Positions 9,491 to 17,588 of a stretch of DNA of 64,000 nucleotides are shown here, piece after piece (position 1 is the first letter of the stretch; each line of letters starts with the position of its first letter). The stretch comes from Bacteroidota bacterium. Lineage in GTDB: Bacteria; Bacteroidota; Bacteroidia; Bacteroidales; JAAUTT01. Below the pieces are notes generated by a model. The model was not told the DNA's origin. It did not search any database and saw nothing but the letters and a program-made list of their open reading frames with translations. The stretch is from positions 124,001 to 188,000 of the forward strand of contig JAEYWD010000008.1 in assembly GCA_023429135.1 (NCBI GenBank), written 5' to 3'. Made by a program: the position numbers and the translations under genes.

Positions 9491-9958
9491 CTACACAAGA
9501 GCGGCAACTTCGGCTGATACAGATTCAATCAGATCATTCGGATCAAGTTTCATCTGCAGCCCCCTTATCCCTGCACTTATAAAAATATAATCCAGTATCT
9601 GACAATCCTCATGAATATAGGTGGGGTACTTCTTTTTCATTCCTAAAGGAGAACAACCACCCCTGACGTAGCCGGTAAGTTCAAGTATTTCTTTCATGGC
9701 GACCATTTCCACGTTTTTGTTGCCCGAAATTCGTGCGGTTTTTTTAAGGTCCAGCTCCTCATTGCCGGGAATAATGGCAACGATTACTCCGGTTTTGTCG
9801 CCGCGAAGAACCAGGGTTTTGTAGACATAATCGATATTAGCTCCAATTTTAGCTGCAACCGTAGGAGCGCTCAAATCAGTATTGTCAACCTCGTAAGTGT
9901 AAAGTTCGTATTTTATACCCTGGGCATCGAGCAGTCGTGCAGCGTTTGTTTTTGTCAT
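9491..9958 (-). CDS. ybaK: YbaK/EbsC-type Cys-tRNA(Pro) deacylase
   Basis: A 155-residue single-domain protein matching the YbaK family over its full length. Landmarks are TNAARLLDAQGI at the start, YKTLVLRGD with the conserved lysine at residue 47, VAIIPGNEELDLKK, and GYVRGGCSPLGMKK near the end. The family hydrolyses cysteine that prolyl-tRNA synthetase has wrongly attached to tRNA(Pro), in the cytoplasm. The gene seems monocistronic. The 288 bp between it and the oxidoreductase gene hold no gene that I can support. Confidence 0.88.
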   Translation of the reverse strand: MTKTNAARLLDAQGIKYELYTYEVDNTDLSAPTVAAKIGANIDYVYKTLVLRGDKTGVIVAIIPGNEELDLKKTARISGNKNVEMVAMKEILELTGYVRGGCSPLGMKKKYPTYIHEDCQILDYIFISAGIRGLQMKLDPNDLIESVSAEVAALV

Positions 9959-10342
9959 GACCGAAATATTCTGTTACTACAAATCTTTAAAATTTGATTG
10001 AAAGATCCTAATATAAATCCCCGGTTCTATCCAAAATCCTTTAAACAGAACTATTGCAGAAAATTTTGTCAAAACTTAAAATGCGTTCGTCAACTATTTT
10101 TAGCAGGTAAAAACAGCAAATAGGCAAGTTTGTGAAGTTTAAGCTATTATATATTTGATTTTCTTATTATTACAAATTAAGGAGATGTTAAACATCTTTA
10201 AACAAATATTACAAAGGGTTGTTAATACGTCGTACTAAGAGACAGTGATACAGATTACAGAAACTACGGTACACCCGAATTTTACAACTCAAATAATGTT
10301 TAAAACAAACAGAAATTGACATCTAACCCAAAAACAGAAAAC
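9959..10342. other. Intergenic region with long 5' leader of the ATP-grasp operon
   Basis: 384 bp between the divergent deacylase and ATP-grasp genes. A good plus-strand promoter lies at 10129-10157, leaving a leader of about 180 nt before the ATG at 10343. A 17-codon frame (10184-10237), with AAGGAG directly against its ATG, sits in the leader. Its spacing is wrong for a ribosome site and its sequence shows no bias, so I do not call it a gene. Confidence 0.4.
10129..10157 (+). promoter_or_regulatory. Bacteroidota-type promoter for the ATP-grasp cassette
   Basis: TTTG at 10129-10132, then 17 nt, then TATATTTG at 10150-10157, which fits TAnnTTTG exactly. The spacing is slightly shorter than usual. 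It points at the ATP-grasp/acyltransferase operon. Confidence 0.55.
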
Positions 10343-11401
10343 ATGATTACAAAAATCAAGAAAATCATTCATCACTCTGCTATTATTTCCAAACACAAGA
10401 ATATTCAAAATCCCAAATCAGCGGTAGAACTAATGTTTGATCTGGCTTACTGGACTTTCCTTAACCATGGACGCATTAAAAATTTCTTTTTGCTCGGTCT
10501 GAATCAAAAAGGAACCAGAGTTTCCGATTATCTCAATTATCAGAGCTTAAAACCATATTACAAAGAGTTTTATCCAGAAAATTATTTATGCCTTCTTGAA
10601 GATAAACAGGTATTCGAAAAGTTTATCAATAACTTTCCTGAACATGCCCCAAAAAATATTGGATATGTGACACAGCAATATTTTTATCTTACCGACGGCA
10701 TTCCCCAGCCTATTGAGAACATCCTGAAATATCCGATGAAGTGTATCGTTAAGAACACTATGGGATTTGGAGGAAAAGATATTTTTATTCTGACTATCGA
10801 TTCGGGAAATCTTTTTATCAATGGTGAAAAAAGTACTATTCAGGAGTTTATCAAACGGCTTCCTGAACGTTCTGTGCTTCAGGAACTCCTGGAACAACAC
10901 GAGGATGTTAAGAGACTACACCCTTCCTCTATTAATACATCAAGAATTGTTACAGTAAATACTGGATCGAAGGTAGAAATTATTAGTACTTTTTTGAGGA
11001 TAGGAAACGGAGGAAATGTGGTTGACAATATCTCCAAAGGCAATATTTACGTACCCATCGACCGTAAAAACGGTAAACTTGGCAAAATAGGCCAGTCGAA
11101 CAACGACCCTTTGGTTTTCTACTCTCATCCTCAAACAAATATTGTTTTCGACGGATATCAGCTTCCGTATTTTCAGGAAGCCCTGGATTTATGTAAAAAA
11201 CTTCATTATCAGTTACCATACTTTTTTATTCTCGGCTGGGATATTGCTTTCACACCAAAAGGCCCGGTTGTAATCGAATCGAACAACATCCATCAAATTG
11301 TTGACGAACAGGAATTTGAAGGAGCACTCAAAAAACAGTTTGATCAGTATATTAAGGAATTTATGGAAAACAAAAAAGAAAGGAAACCTGCTTATGCTTA
11401 A
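10343..11401 (+). CDS. Sugar-transfer-associated ATP-grasp enzyme, copy 1
   Basis: A 352-residue protein from the ATG at 10343. I chose this start over an upstream TTG at 10316 because the paralogue 1.8 kb downstream begins with the same MITKI(K/R) sequence. It matches the ATP-grasp family annotated as sugar-transfer associated (PF14397). Blocks are PMKCIVKNTMGFGGKDIF (glycine-rich nucleotide loop), LHPSSINTSRIVTVN, and GWDIAFTPKGPVVIESNN, whose Glu and Asn should bind magnesium. Such enzymes form amide or ester bonds using ATP and sit in polysaccharide loci. The coding end overlaps the acyltransferase start by 8 nt, implying translational coupling. Substrate unknown. Confidence 0.8.
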   Translation: MITKIKKIIHHSAIISKHKNIQNPKSAVELMFDLAYWTFLNHGRIKNFFLLGLNQKGTRVSDYLNYQSLKPYYKEFYPENYLCLLEDKQVFEKFINNFPEHAPKNIGYVTQQYFYLTDGIPQPIENILKYPMKCIVKNTMGFGGKDIFILTIDSGNLFINGEKSTIQEFIKRLPERSVLQELLEQHEDVKRLHPSSINTSRIVTVNTGSKVEIISTFLRIGNGGNVVDNISKGNIYVPIDRKNGKLGKIGQSNNDPLVFYSHPQTNIVFDGYQLPYFQEALDLCKKLHYQLPYFFILGWDIAFTPKGPVVIESNNIHQIVDEQEFEGALKKQFDQYIKEFMENKKERKPAYA

Positions 11402-12140
11402 CTCTACTCCCATTGCAGAAACTGTTCTTATTGACAATGTATTTACTGAAAAAGAAACAGCATTAACATCTAAAATCGGGCTCAGAGACATTCTGAAAAT
11501 TATCCGTAACCTGAATTATAAAACCGTACGCTTCAACTTTAAATATTTTGAGTTGAAAGACGCCATCAGGTTCCCAGTATTTGTAAAACAAACCCAGTTT
11601 AAGAAGCTGGAAGGTAAAGTTAAAATCGACGGACTTATCCGACCGGGCATGATCCGCATTGGTTACGGATATGTAGGGCATTTCGACCGCTCACTTAAAT
11701 CTATCTGGGAGGTTAGTGGCCATGTAACTTTTAAAGGATCAGCTTTACTGAAATTCGGCTCTAAAATAGTAGTGGGTCCGGAAGGCAACCTGCAAATAGG
11801 TGAAAAATTCCGTATATCTCCGCAGAGTTCACTCATTTGTTTCAAAAAAATTACTTTTGGGAATGCCTGTCGTCTTTCCTGGGAGGTTCAGGTACTCGAT
11901 ACCGATTTTCATAAAATTAAAACACTGGAAGGAGATTACCTTAATCCGCCAAAGGAGATTATCATTGGCAACCATGTATGGATAGGATCGAGAGTAAGCA
12001 TCATGAAAGGTGCAAGAATTGATAATGACTGCATTGTTGCTTCGAACTCGGTTGTTACAAAACACCTGGAAGGAGAACACCAGATAATTGCAGGGATTCC
12101 TGCAAAAGTCGTCCGTACTGGTGTCACCTGGGAGTCTTAA
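11394..12140 (+). CDS. Left-handed beta-helix (hexapeptide) acyltransferase
   Basis: A 248-residue protein from the ATG at 11394, which overlaps the preceding stop by 8 nt. The last 130 residues carry the hexapeptide-repeat signature (IIIGNHVWIGSRVSIMKGA, then IDNDCIVASNSVVTK, then IIAGIPAKVVR). This matches O-acetyltransferases of the WcaF/NodL/maltose acetyltransferase group. It should transfer an acetyl or other acyl group to a sugar hydroxyl or amine in the cytoplasm. The N-terminal 90 residues are not recognised. Lying between two paralogous ATP-grasp genes, it probably modifies the same glycan or precursor. Confidence 0.82.
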   Translation: MLNSTPIAETVLIDNVFTEKETALTSKIGLRDILKIIRNLNYKTVRFNFKYFELKDAIRFPVFVKQTQFKKLEGKVKIDGLIRPGMIRIGYGYVGHFDRSLKSIWEVSGHVTFKGSALLKFGSKIVVGPEGNLQIGEKFRISPQSSLICFKKITFGNACRLSWEVQVLDTDFHKIKTLEGDYLNPPKEIIIGNHVWIGSRVSIMKGARIDNDCIVASNSVVTKHLEGEHQIIAGIPAKVVRTGVTWES

Positions 12141-12186
12141 CTAAAGATACACCTGACTTTTTTATTAACAATTAACCACACCTGCC

Positions 12187-13233
12187 ATGATTACGAAAAT
12201 ACGTAGAATAATCCGCCAATCGGAAATTGTGCGAAAAACTAACAGTCAAACCTCAAAAGCTCCTTTGAGTCTTATGCTCGACCTGATGCGATGGACTTTT
12301 ACCAACAGAGGATATATCACTAACTTTTTTATCCTTGGTCTCGACCAGAAAGACAAGAAACTGGATGACTATCTTAATTTCAGAAGCCTAAAGCCTTATT
12401 ATAACGATTTTTATCCGTCGAATTACTTATGCCTGCTGGAAGATAAAATGGTTTGGGAAAAGTTTATCAATAACTACCCGGAGTATGCGCCAAAAAATAT
12501 TGGATATGCCACTAAAAATCATTTCTATCTTCCTGATTCAAAACCACAGCCTATCGAAAATATCCTGAATTATCCCATGCACTGTATAGTGAAAAATACT
12601 TTTGGATTTGGAGGTAAAGATATTTTCAAAATTAAAATTGAAGATGGCGAAATCTTTATTAATGGCACCAAAAGCAGTATCGCTGAACTAAGAAATAAAC
12701 TGCCGGAGCGTGCTGTGATCCAGGAATTACTGGAACAACACGACGATCTGAAAAGATTGCATCCCGAATCGCTTAACACATCGCGAATAATAACCGTAAA
12801 TACTGGATCAGAAATTCACGTTATTGCAACGTTTTTAAGAATTGGTGTAGGAAACAGTATTGTCGACAATCTGGCGCAAGGGAACATCTATATTCCCATT
12901 GATATGACTACCGGAAAACTGGATAAAATGGGCTATTCGCATAAGGAACCACTGTTTTTCCTGTCACATCCCCAAACCGGTGTGGTTTTCGATGGATATC
13001 AGGTTCCCTTTTTTAAAGAAGGAATGGAAGCTGTTAAAAAGCTTCATAATCAATTACCCTATTTCTTTGTCCTTGGTTGGGATGTAGCATTTACACCAAA
13101 TGGACCTGTAATAATTGAGACAAATAACATTCACAGGGTTGTGCACGAACAGATTGCTGTTGGAGGCTTAAGACAAAGATTTGATTGCTATATTAAGGAA
13201 TTTCTGAAAAATAAGAAGACAACAGAAATTTAA
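12187..13233 (+). CDS. Sugar-transfer-associated ATP-grasp enzyme, copy 2
   Basis: A 348-residue paralogue of the protein at 10343. By eye clearly more than half of the positions are identical across the whole length. It keeps the same motifs: NTFGFGGKDIF, LHPESLNTSRIITVN, and GWDVAFTPNGPVIIETNN. It starts 46 bp after the acyltransferase stop and ends the cassette, followed by a hairpin element (13281-13358). Divergence of the copies while all motifs are retained suggests two different acceptors rather than a recent duplication. Function is inferred only from the family. Confidence 0.8.
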   Translation: MITKIRRIIRQSEIVRKTNSQTSKAPLSLMLDLMRWTFTNRGYITNFFILGLDQKDKKLDDYLNFRSLKPYYNDFYPSNYLCLLEDKMVWEKFINNYPEYAPKNIGYATKNHFYLPDSKPQPIENILNYPMHCIVKNTFGFGGKDIFKIKIEDGEIFINGTKSSIAELRNKLPERAVIQELLEQHDDLKRLHPESLNTSRIITVNTGSEIHVIATFLRIGVGNSIVDNLAQGNIYIPIDMTTGKLDKMGYSHKEPLFFLSHPQTGVVFDGYQVPFFKEGMEAVKKLHNQLPYFFVLGWDVAFTPNGPVIIETNNIHRVVHEQIAVGGLRQRFDCYIKEFLKNKKTTEI

Positions 13234-13280
13234 AATCTATTATTTAAAAGGATGTATATCTGCAATATATAAAAAAATAA

Positions 13281-13358
13281 CAAGGCTGTGTAATTAGTCC
13301 ATAACCGGAGGTTGAGCCTGTCGAAACCTCAGTATCCGGCACTTTTCACACAGCCTTG
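13281..13358. repeat. 78-bp inverted-repeat element, copy A (between convergent genes)
   Basis: The element is bounded by CAAGGCTGTG and CACAGCCTTG. It contains CCGGAGGTTGAGCCTGTCG and AAACCTCAGTATCCGG. It lies between the ATP-grasp gene and the arabinofuranosidase gene, which converge on it, so it can act as a two-way terminator. A longer version in inverted orientation is at 36906-37020. Confidence 0.8.
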
Positions 13359-13395
13359 TCTTTCAATATACTTTGTACTGATACTCTTTCCTCTT

Positions 13396-14946
13396 CTATT
13401 GTAATTCCACCATTACTACGGATTTCGCAGGCAGTTTTACTATCAATTGTTCTTTATTCAGTTTTGCTCCGGTGAATGGAACGCTTTTAACATTTTCGGG
13501 AGCTGTAAAAGTATTATATGCATTCAATGTTTTCGACGTAACCACCATACCGTTTACTGATGAGAACTTAATACCCCGGAGTTCAACAGTTATATCAACA
13601 TCCTTGTTGGGATTTGCATTTGTGAAGGTAATATGAGTCTTTCCCTGCTTATCGCGCGACGCTGATGCAGTTACAGCCGGAATTTTAGTTCCCTGAAATT
13701 CGTACACAGGCGAGGTGAAGCTAAGTGGAATTAAAGCAGCATCGTGATGAACCTTGTACATTTCAAAAACATAATAGGTGGGGGTAAGCAGCATTTTTTC
13801 ACCTTCCGTAAAAATAACCGCCTGCAAAACATTAACCATCTGTGCTATGTTCGACATTTTAACACGGTCGCAGTGATTATTGAAAATGTTGAGATTTATA
13901 CCTGCAACAATTGCATCTCTAATTGTATTCTGCTGGAAGAGGAATCCGGGATTTGTTCCTGGTTCAACGTTGTACCATGTTCCCCATTCGTCTACCATTA
14001 AACCAACACGTTTTGCAGGATCGTAGCGGTCCATAACATACGAATGACGTGTAACCAGCTCTTCCATGTGCAAAGTATTTTTAATAGTAATAATATATTC
14101 ATTTTCATCAAACTGGGTAGCAGAGCCTTTATCGCCCCAGTTTTTAGGTATTGTATAGCTGTGCAGCGATACGCCGTTCATTCCCCACGGGCCTACATTT
14201 TTCATGAGGGTTTCCGTCCAATTATAGTCGTCAACGCTTGGACCGCCGGCAATTTTGTAAAGGCGGTTTTCTCCATAATTGCGGCAATAAGTTGCATAAC
14301 GTTTATATTGGTCGGCATAAAAAGCAGCAGTCATGTTGCCACCACAACCCCAGTTTTCATTTCCAACACCCCAGAATTTAACCTTCCATGGTTTTTCACG
14401 GCCATTTTGCTTGCGAAGGTTTGCCATAGGGCTTTCTCCATCAAAGGTGATATATTCCACCCATTTCGACATTTCTTCCACTGTGCCGCTACCCACATTT
14501 CCGCAAATATAAGGCTCGGTTCCGAGTTGTTCGCAAAGATCAAGGAATTCATGTGTTCCAAAACTGTTGTCTTCCACAACGCCACCCCAATGGGTATTCA
14601 CCATTTTCGGGCGTTTGTCGCGCGGACCAATACCGTCCATCCAGTGATATTCGTCGGCAAAGCAACCACCAGGCCAGCGAAGATTAGGGATGTTCAACCG
14701 TTTCAAAGCTGCAACAACATCGTTGCGGATACCACGTGTATTGGGAATGGGAGAATTCTCGCCAACCCATATTCCACCATAAATGCAATGCCCCAGATGT
14801 TCGGAGAAATGACCATAAATATGACGGCTGATGGTATCTTTGGTTACATCGGCATTCAAAACCATTTTGGTATTGGTTTGAGCAACCATGATGCCTGATA
14901 GCATGCTGCAACAAAAGATTACCAGAAGTGTAGTTAAGTGTTTCAT
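13396..14946 (-). CDS. Secreted GH51 alpha-L-arabinofuranosidase
   Basis: A 516-residue protein with a signal peptide (cleavage after MVAQ). It matches GH51 throughout: IYGHFSEHLGHCIYGGIW, LRWPGGCFADEYHW, GVGNENWGCGG with the acid/base Glu197, and VMVDEWGTWY-like LMVDEWGTWY with the nucleophile Glu320. A C-terminal beta domain completes the fold. The enzyme releases arabinose from arabinan or arabinoxylan side chains, here in the periplasm or outside. It is apparently monocistronic, with no other polysaccharide-utilisation genes beside it. Confidence 0.92.
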   Translation of the reverse strand: MKHLTTLLVIFCCSMLSGIMVAQTNTKMVLNADVTKDTISRHIYGHFSEHLGHCIYGGIWVGENSPIPNTRGIRNDVVAALKRLNIPNLRWPGGCFADEYHWMDGIGPRDKRPKMVNTHWGGVVEDNSFGTHEFLDLCEQLGTEPYICGNVGSGTVEEMSKWVEYITFDGESPMANLRKQNGREKPWKVKFWGVGNENWGCGGNMTAAFYADQYKRYATYCRNYGENRLYKIAGGPSVDDYNWTETLMKNVGPWGMNGVSLHSYTIPKNWGDKGSATQFDENEYIITIKNTLHMEELVTRHSYVMDRYDPAKRVGLMVDEWGTWYNVEPGTNPGFLFQQNTIRDAIVAGINLNIFNNHCDRVKMSNIAQMVNVLQAVIFTEGEKMLLTPTYYVFEMYKVHHDAALIPLSFTSPVYEFQGTKIPAVTASASRDKQGKTHITFTNANPNKDVDITVELRGIKFSSVNGMVVTSKTLNAYNTFTAPENVKSVPFTGAKLNKEQLIVKLPAKSVVMVELQ

Positions 14947-15064
14947 GTGAATGTTTTTAAGTAATTAGAAAGGCAAATATACAATAAAGTGTAATGTTAA
15001 CACTTTTTTACGAAAAATTTTATGCAAAAGCAATAGGATCACCTTCTCATGCATAAGAGCCGAA

Positions 15065-15448
15065 TTATTTTATACCCTCAAGGTATCCGTCAATAGTAGC
15101 CCTCAGGTCCTTCTGTAACAGATCGGCATTCATCAGTTGTTTCAATTCAATGTCGGCATTTTTTTGCTTGGCATAAATCAGGGCTTCTGTTAAATTGTAA
15201 ACATTTCCACCGGCAAGATAATGAGCCTCAAGGTAATCAGGATTTATAGTAATGCCTTCCGTTTTTGCTTTTATCAATGAACGGACAATCAAACCCGGTG
15301 GAACATTTCTAAATCTCATAAGAACCATGTTGAGTAGAGATAAATTAACCTGATAAACTTTACACTGATAATATAATCCGATTGGTACAATCCAGAAAAA
15401 AAACAGGATGGCTGTAAGAATTGCGAAGAAAATTAAGAAAGTTTCCAT
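15065..15448 (-). CDS. Stand-alone N-terminal domain of a FloA-like (flotillin-like) protein
   Basis: 127 residues from the ATG at 15448. I prefer this start because the membrane helix begins right after it and the longer frame only adds sequence from the terminator of pgk. Residues 1-28 form a hydrophobic anchor. They are followed by MVLMRFRNVPPGLIVRSLIKA, trimmed here to its core MRFRNVPPGLIVRSLIKA, and LEAHYLAGGNVYNLTEALI. These match the first third of FloA/YqfA (UPF0365), a membrane-scaffold protein of about 330 residues. The SPFH-like body is missing and nothing downstream restores it. It may be a remnant or a small membrane protein in its own right. Confidence 0.6.
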   Translation of the reverse strand: METFLIFFAILTAILFFFWIVPIGLYYQCKVYQVNLSLLNMVLMRFRNVPPGLIVRSLIKAKTEGITINPDYLEAHYLAGGNVYNLTEALIYAKQKNADIELKQLMNADLLQKDLRATIDGYLEGIK

Positions 15449-15480
15449 TGGGTCAGAGAAGTTTGAAAGGTAAATATAAC

Positions 15481-15510
15481 AAAAAAGGCATCCGGAGGGA
15501 TGCCTTTTTT
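15481..15510 (-). terminator. Terminator of pgk
   Basis: Perfect hairpin with a 13-bp stem: AAAAAAGGCATCC, GGAG loop, GGATGCCTTTTTT. It lies 37 nt after the pgk stop codon and is symmetrical, so it can work on both strands. Confidence 0.9.
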
Positions 15511-15546
15511 GCATTATACTGGTTACTAGATACTCAGTACTGAATA

Positions 15547-16809
15547 TTATCCTCTGATAGCCTTAATACCAGGCAATTCCTTACCTTCCATGTATTCTAA
15601 CATAGCACCACCACCGGTTGAAACATAACTTACTTTATCGGCCAGTTTGTTTTTGTTGATAGCAGCAACTGAGTCGCCACCGCCAATTAAACTGAAGGCG
15701 CCTTTTTCAGTAGCTTTAGCAATAGCCTGAGCTACGGACGAGGTACCTTTGGCAAATTTTTCCATTTCGAAAACGCCCATAGGACCGTTCCAGAGAACAG
15801 TTTTAGATTTTTCAATTACATCGCTGATAAGTTTGATTGACTCGTCGGCAATGTCCAAGCCCATCCAACCCTCGGGAGTTTCGTTGGTTTTCGAGATCTG
15901 GGTGTTGGCGTTTGCATCAAAAGCATCGGCATTAACAGCATCAACAGGAAGAATAACGTTTACGCCTTTTTCTTTGGCTTTCTTCAAGATATCTAGCGCT
16001 AAATCGAGCTTATCTTCTTCGCAGAGCGATTTACCAATTTTTCCGCCCTGAGCTTTGATGAAGGTATATGTCATACCGCCGCCAATAACGAGGTTATCCA
16101 CACGGTTGAGGAGGTTTTCGATAATCAGAATTTTATCCGAAACCTTGGCACCACCCATAATGGCAGTAAAAGGCTTTTCGGCAGCCTGGAGTACTTTATC
16201 CATCGCTTTGAGTTCGCTTTCGATAAGGAAACCAAACATGCTGTCGTTAGGGAAAAATGCTGCAATTAAAGCTGTGGAAGCGTGTGCGCGGTGAGCTGTT
16301 CCAAAAGCATCGTTTACATAGCAGTCGGCATAGCTGGCAAGCGTTTTAACGAAATTTTTCTGACTTCCCTTAACTTTGGCTTTACCGGCCTTCTTTTCTT
16401 CATCGGTTGCAGTTTCGCCAAGGTGATAAGGTTTACCTTCTTCTTCTTCGTAGAAACGGAGGTTTTCGAGTAACACAACATCGCCTGGTTTCATGGAAGC
16501 AGTGATTTTCTTAGCTTCTTCGCCAACACAGTCACCTGCAAATATCACTTTTTTACCTATGTTTTTTTCAATAGCAGGAATGGCATGTTTTAAAGAGAAT
16601 TTGTCCTGGGCTTTTCCATCGGGACGACCTAAGTGCGACATCAGGATTACCGAACCACCATCGGCCAATATCTTGTTAATAGTAGGCAAAGCTCCACGGA
16701 TACGGGTATCGTCGGTTACCTCAAAAGTCTGCTTGTTCAGGGGTACATTGAAATCCACACGGATAATCGCACGCTTTCCTTTAAAATTATACTTATCAAT
16801 GGTCTGCAT
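15547..16809 (-). CDS. pgk: Phosphoglycerate kinase
   Basis: A 420-residue cytoplasmic glycolytic enzyme, slightly longer than the usual 390-400. It transfers phosphate between 1,3-bisphosphoglycerate and ADP. Visible landmarks are IIRVDFNVPL, LMSHLGRPDG, a basic-patch region LENLRFYEEEEGKP, the nucleotide region GGAKVSDKI, and SLIGGGDSVAAINK near the end. The segment around residues 130-150 (TATDEEKKAGKAKVKG) is an insertion typical of Bacteroidota. The gene stands alone with its own promoter and terminator. Confidence 0.97.
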   Translation of the reverse strand: MQTIDKYNFKGKRAIIRVDFNVPLNKQTFEVTDDTRIRGALPTINKILADGGSVILMSHLGRPDGKAQDKFSLKHAIPAIEKNIGKKVIFAGDCVGEEAKKITASMKPGDVVLLENLRFYEEEEGKPYHLGETATDEEKKAGKAKVKGSQKNFVKTLASYADCYVNDAFGTAHRAHASTALIAAFFPNDSMFGFLIESELKAMDKVLQAAEKPFTAIMGGAKVSDKILIIENLLNRVDNLVIGGGMTYTFIKAQGGKIGKSLCEEDKLDLALDILKKAKEKGVNVILPVDAVNADAFDANANTQISKTNETPEGWMGLDIADESIKLISDVIEKSKTVLWNGPMGVFEMEKFAKGTSSVAQAIAKATEKGAFSLIGGGDSVAAINKNKLADKVSYVSTGGGAMLEYMEGKELPGIKAIRG

Positions 16810-16845
16810 ATGAATATGTTATTTAAAGATTTGTTATTAAAATCA

Positions 16846-16879
16846 CAAAGGTAATACAAATGAAAGTAAATACGACAAG
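16846..16879 (-). promoter_or_regulatory. Candidate pgk promoter
   Basis: On the minus strand CTTG (16876-16879) is followed after 22 nt by TACCTTTG (16846-16853), an exact TAnnTTTG match. It lies about 37 nt before the pgk start codon. Confidence 0.5.
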
Positions 16880-17015
16880 AAAATTAAAAAATGAAAAATG
16901 AAGAAATGAAAGAAGGAAGGATTGAAAATTTTGGAATTGGATAGTCAATTATTGTCATTGGTAAACATCACCAAAAAAAATTTGGTGCATAATGGATCGA
17001 TGACGGGTATTGTAT

Positions 17016-17074
17016 TAAGCGCCGTCAGGTGCGGTCTATTTGTGGCCCGGGGTAAAGCGAAGCTGAACCCCGGG
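17016..17074. repeat. GC-rich REP-like element
   Basis: It contains CGCCGTCAGGTGCGGTCT followed by CCCGGGGT and ACCCCGGG, which pair as a hairpin (17046-17074). The CGTCAGG...GTCTATTTGTGG part resembles a noncoding repeat widespread in Bacteroidota. Base composition differs sharply from the flanks. Confidence 0.6.
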
Positions 17075-17294
17075 AAACAATTCAAAGCATATTTCGACGA
17101 TGCGGTAAACATTTGAGCAAAGAGGTTTTTCCAACATCGTCGCAATGGCTAAATCCAACATTACCGCTTTTTTTCTAAATCTGTAACCATCTAAGGCTTG
17201 GCATGTTTGTATCTAATTTTTTGAAATAAATTAATTTTATTTAAAGAATATTCAATTTTATTAATATTAAATTAAACAATATTAATATTTATTG

Positions 17295-17302
17295 TATTTT
17301 TG
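17295..17302 (+). promoter_or_regulatory. Candidate -7 element immediately before the DUF2089 start
   Basis: TATTTTTG fits TAnnTTTG and ends 4 nt before the ATG at 17307. If used, transcription would begin at or within a few bases of the start codon, giving an almost leaderless mRNA. Confidence 0.3.
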
Positions 17303-17306
17303 TTAT

Positions 17307-17588
17307 ATGAAAAATAAACTACCGATATATTGTCCCAGTTGTCAGAAGAACCTCGCAGTGCAGGGTTTGATATGCGAAAACTGTAAAACATCTGTTTCCG
17401 GATTATATCAGATGCCTCTTTTACTTCAACTTAGCTCCGATCAGCAACAGTTTATAACAGATTTTGTAAAAAGCAGTGGCAGTCTTAAGGATATGGCTTC
17501 AAAACTTGGCCTGAGTTATCCTACTGTTCGCAATATGCTTGATGCAATAATTAACGACATTCAAAAACTCGAAAGCAACAATTCATGA
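17307..17588 (+). CDS. DUF2089-type zinc-ribbon/HTH protein
   Basis: 93 residues from the ATG at 17307; a TTG at 17292 would only add five residues. Cys9, Cys12, Cys23 and Cys26 form a zinc ribbon (CPSC, CENC). Residues about 52-80 (GSLKDMASKLGLSYPTVRN) look like a helix-turn-helix. This is the DUF2089 layout, thought to be a small transcription regulator. Its stop overlaps the next start by 4 nt (ATGA), so it is translated together with the membrane protein that follows and probably controls the triad. Confidence 0.72.
   Translation: MKNKLPIYCPSCQKNLAVQGLICENCKTSVSGLYQMPLLLQLSSDQQQFITDFVKSSGSLKDMASKLGLSYPTVRNMLDAIINDIQKLESNNS

Larger units (their letters stand above)
16810..17306. other. 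497-bp intergenic region between pgk and the DUF2089 triad
   Basis: The region holds the pgk promoter, a GC-rich repeat (17016-17074), and a very AT-rich stretch of about 90 bp before the DUF2089 gene. That stretch has AATATTAATATT-like palindromic words. No gene is supported here. A 64-codon plus frame near 16922 crosses the repeat and has no family features. Confidence 0.5.

Noticed and set aside
9277..9582. Plus-strand frame of 101 codons in the gap before the YbaK-like gene
   Set aside because: Its second half is antisense to the YbaK-like gene and the first half has no family features or ribosome site.
10184..10237. 17-codon frame with AAGGAG in the leader of the ATP-grasp operon, as a possible leader peptide
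   Set aside because: AAGGAG touches the ATG with no spacer, the codons show no amino-acid bias, and no pairing structure with the operon start was seen.
14044..14898. Long plus-strand open frame of 284 codons
   Set aside because: It lies wholly opposite the GH51 gene, which has all catalytic motifs; the plus-strand protein shows no family features.
16922..17116. 64-codon plus-strand frame between pgk and DUF2089
   Set aside because: It runs across the GC-rich REP-like element and the encoded sequence changes character there, so it is chance coding in a repeat.
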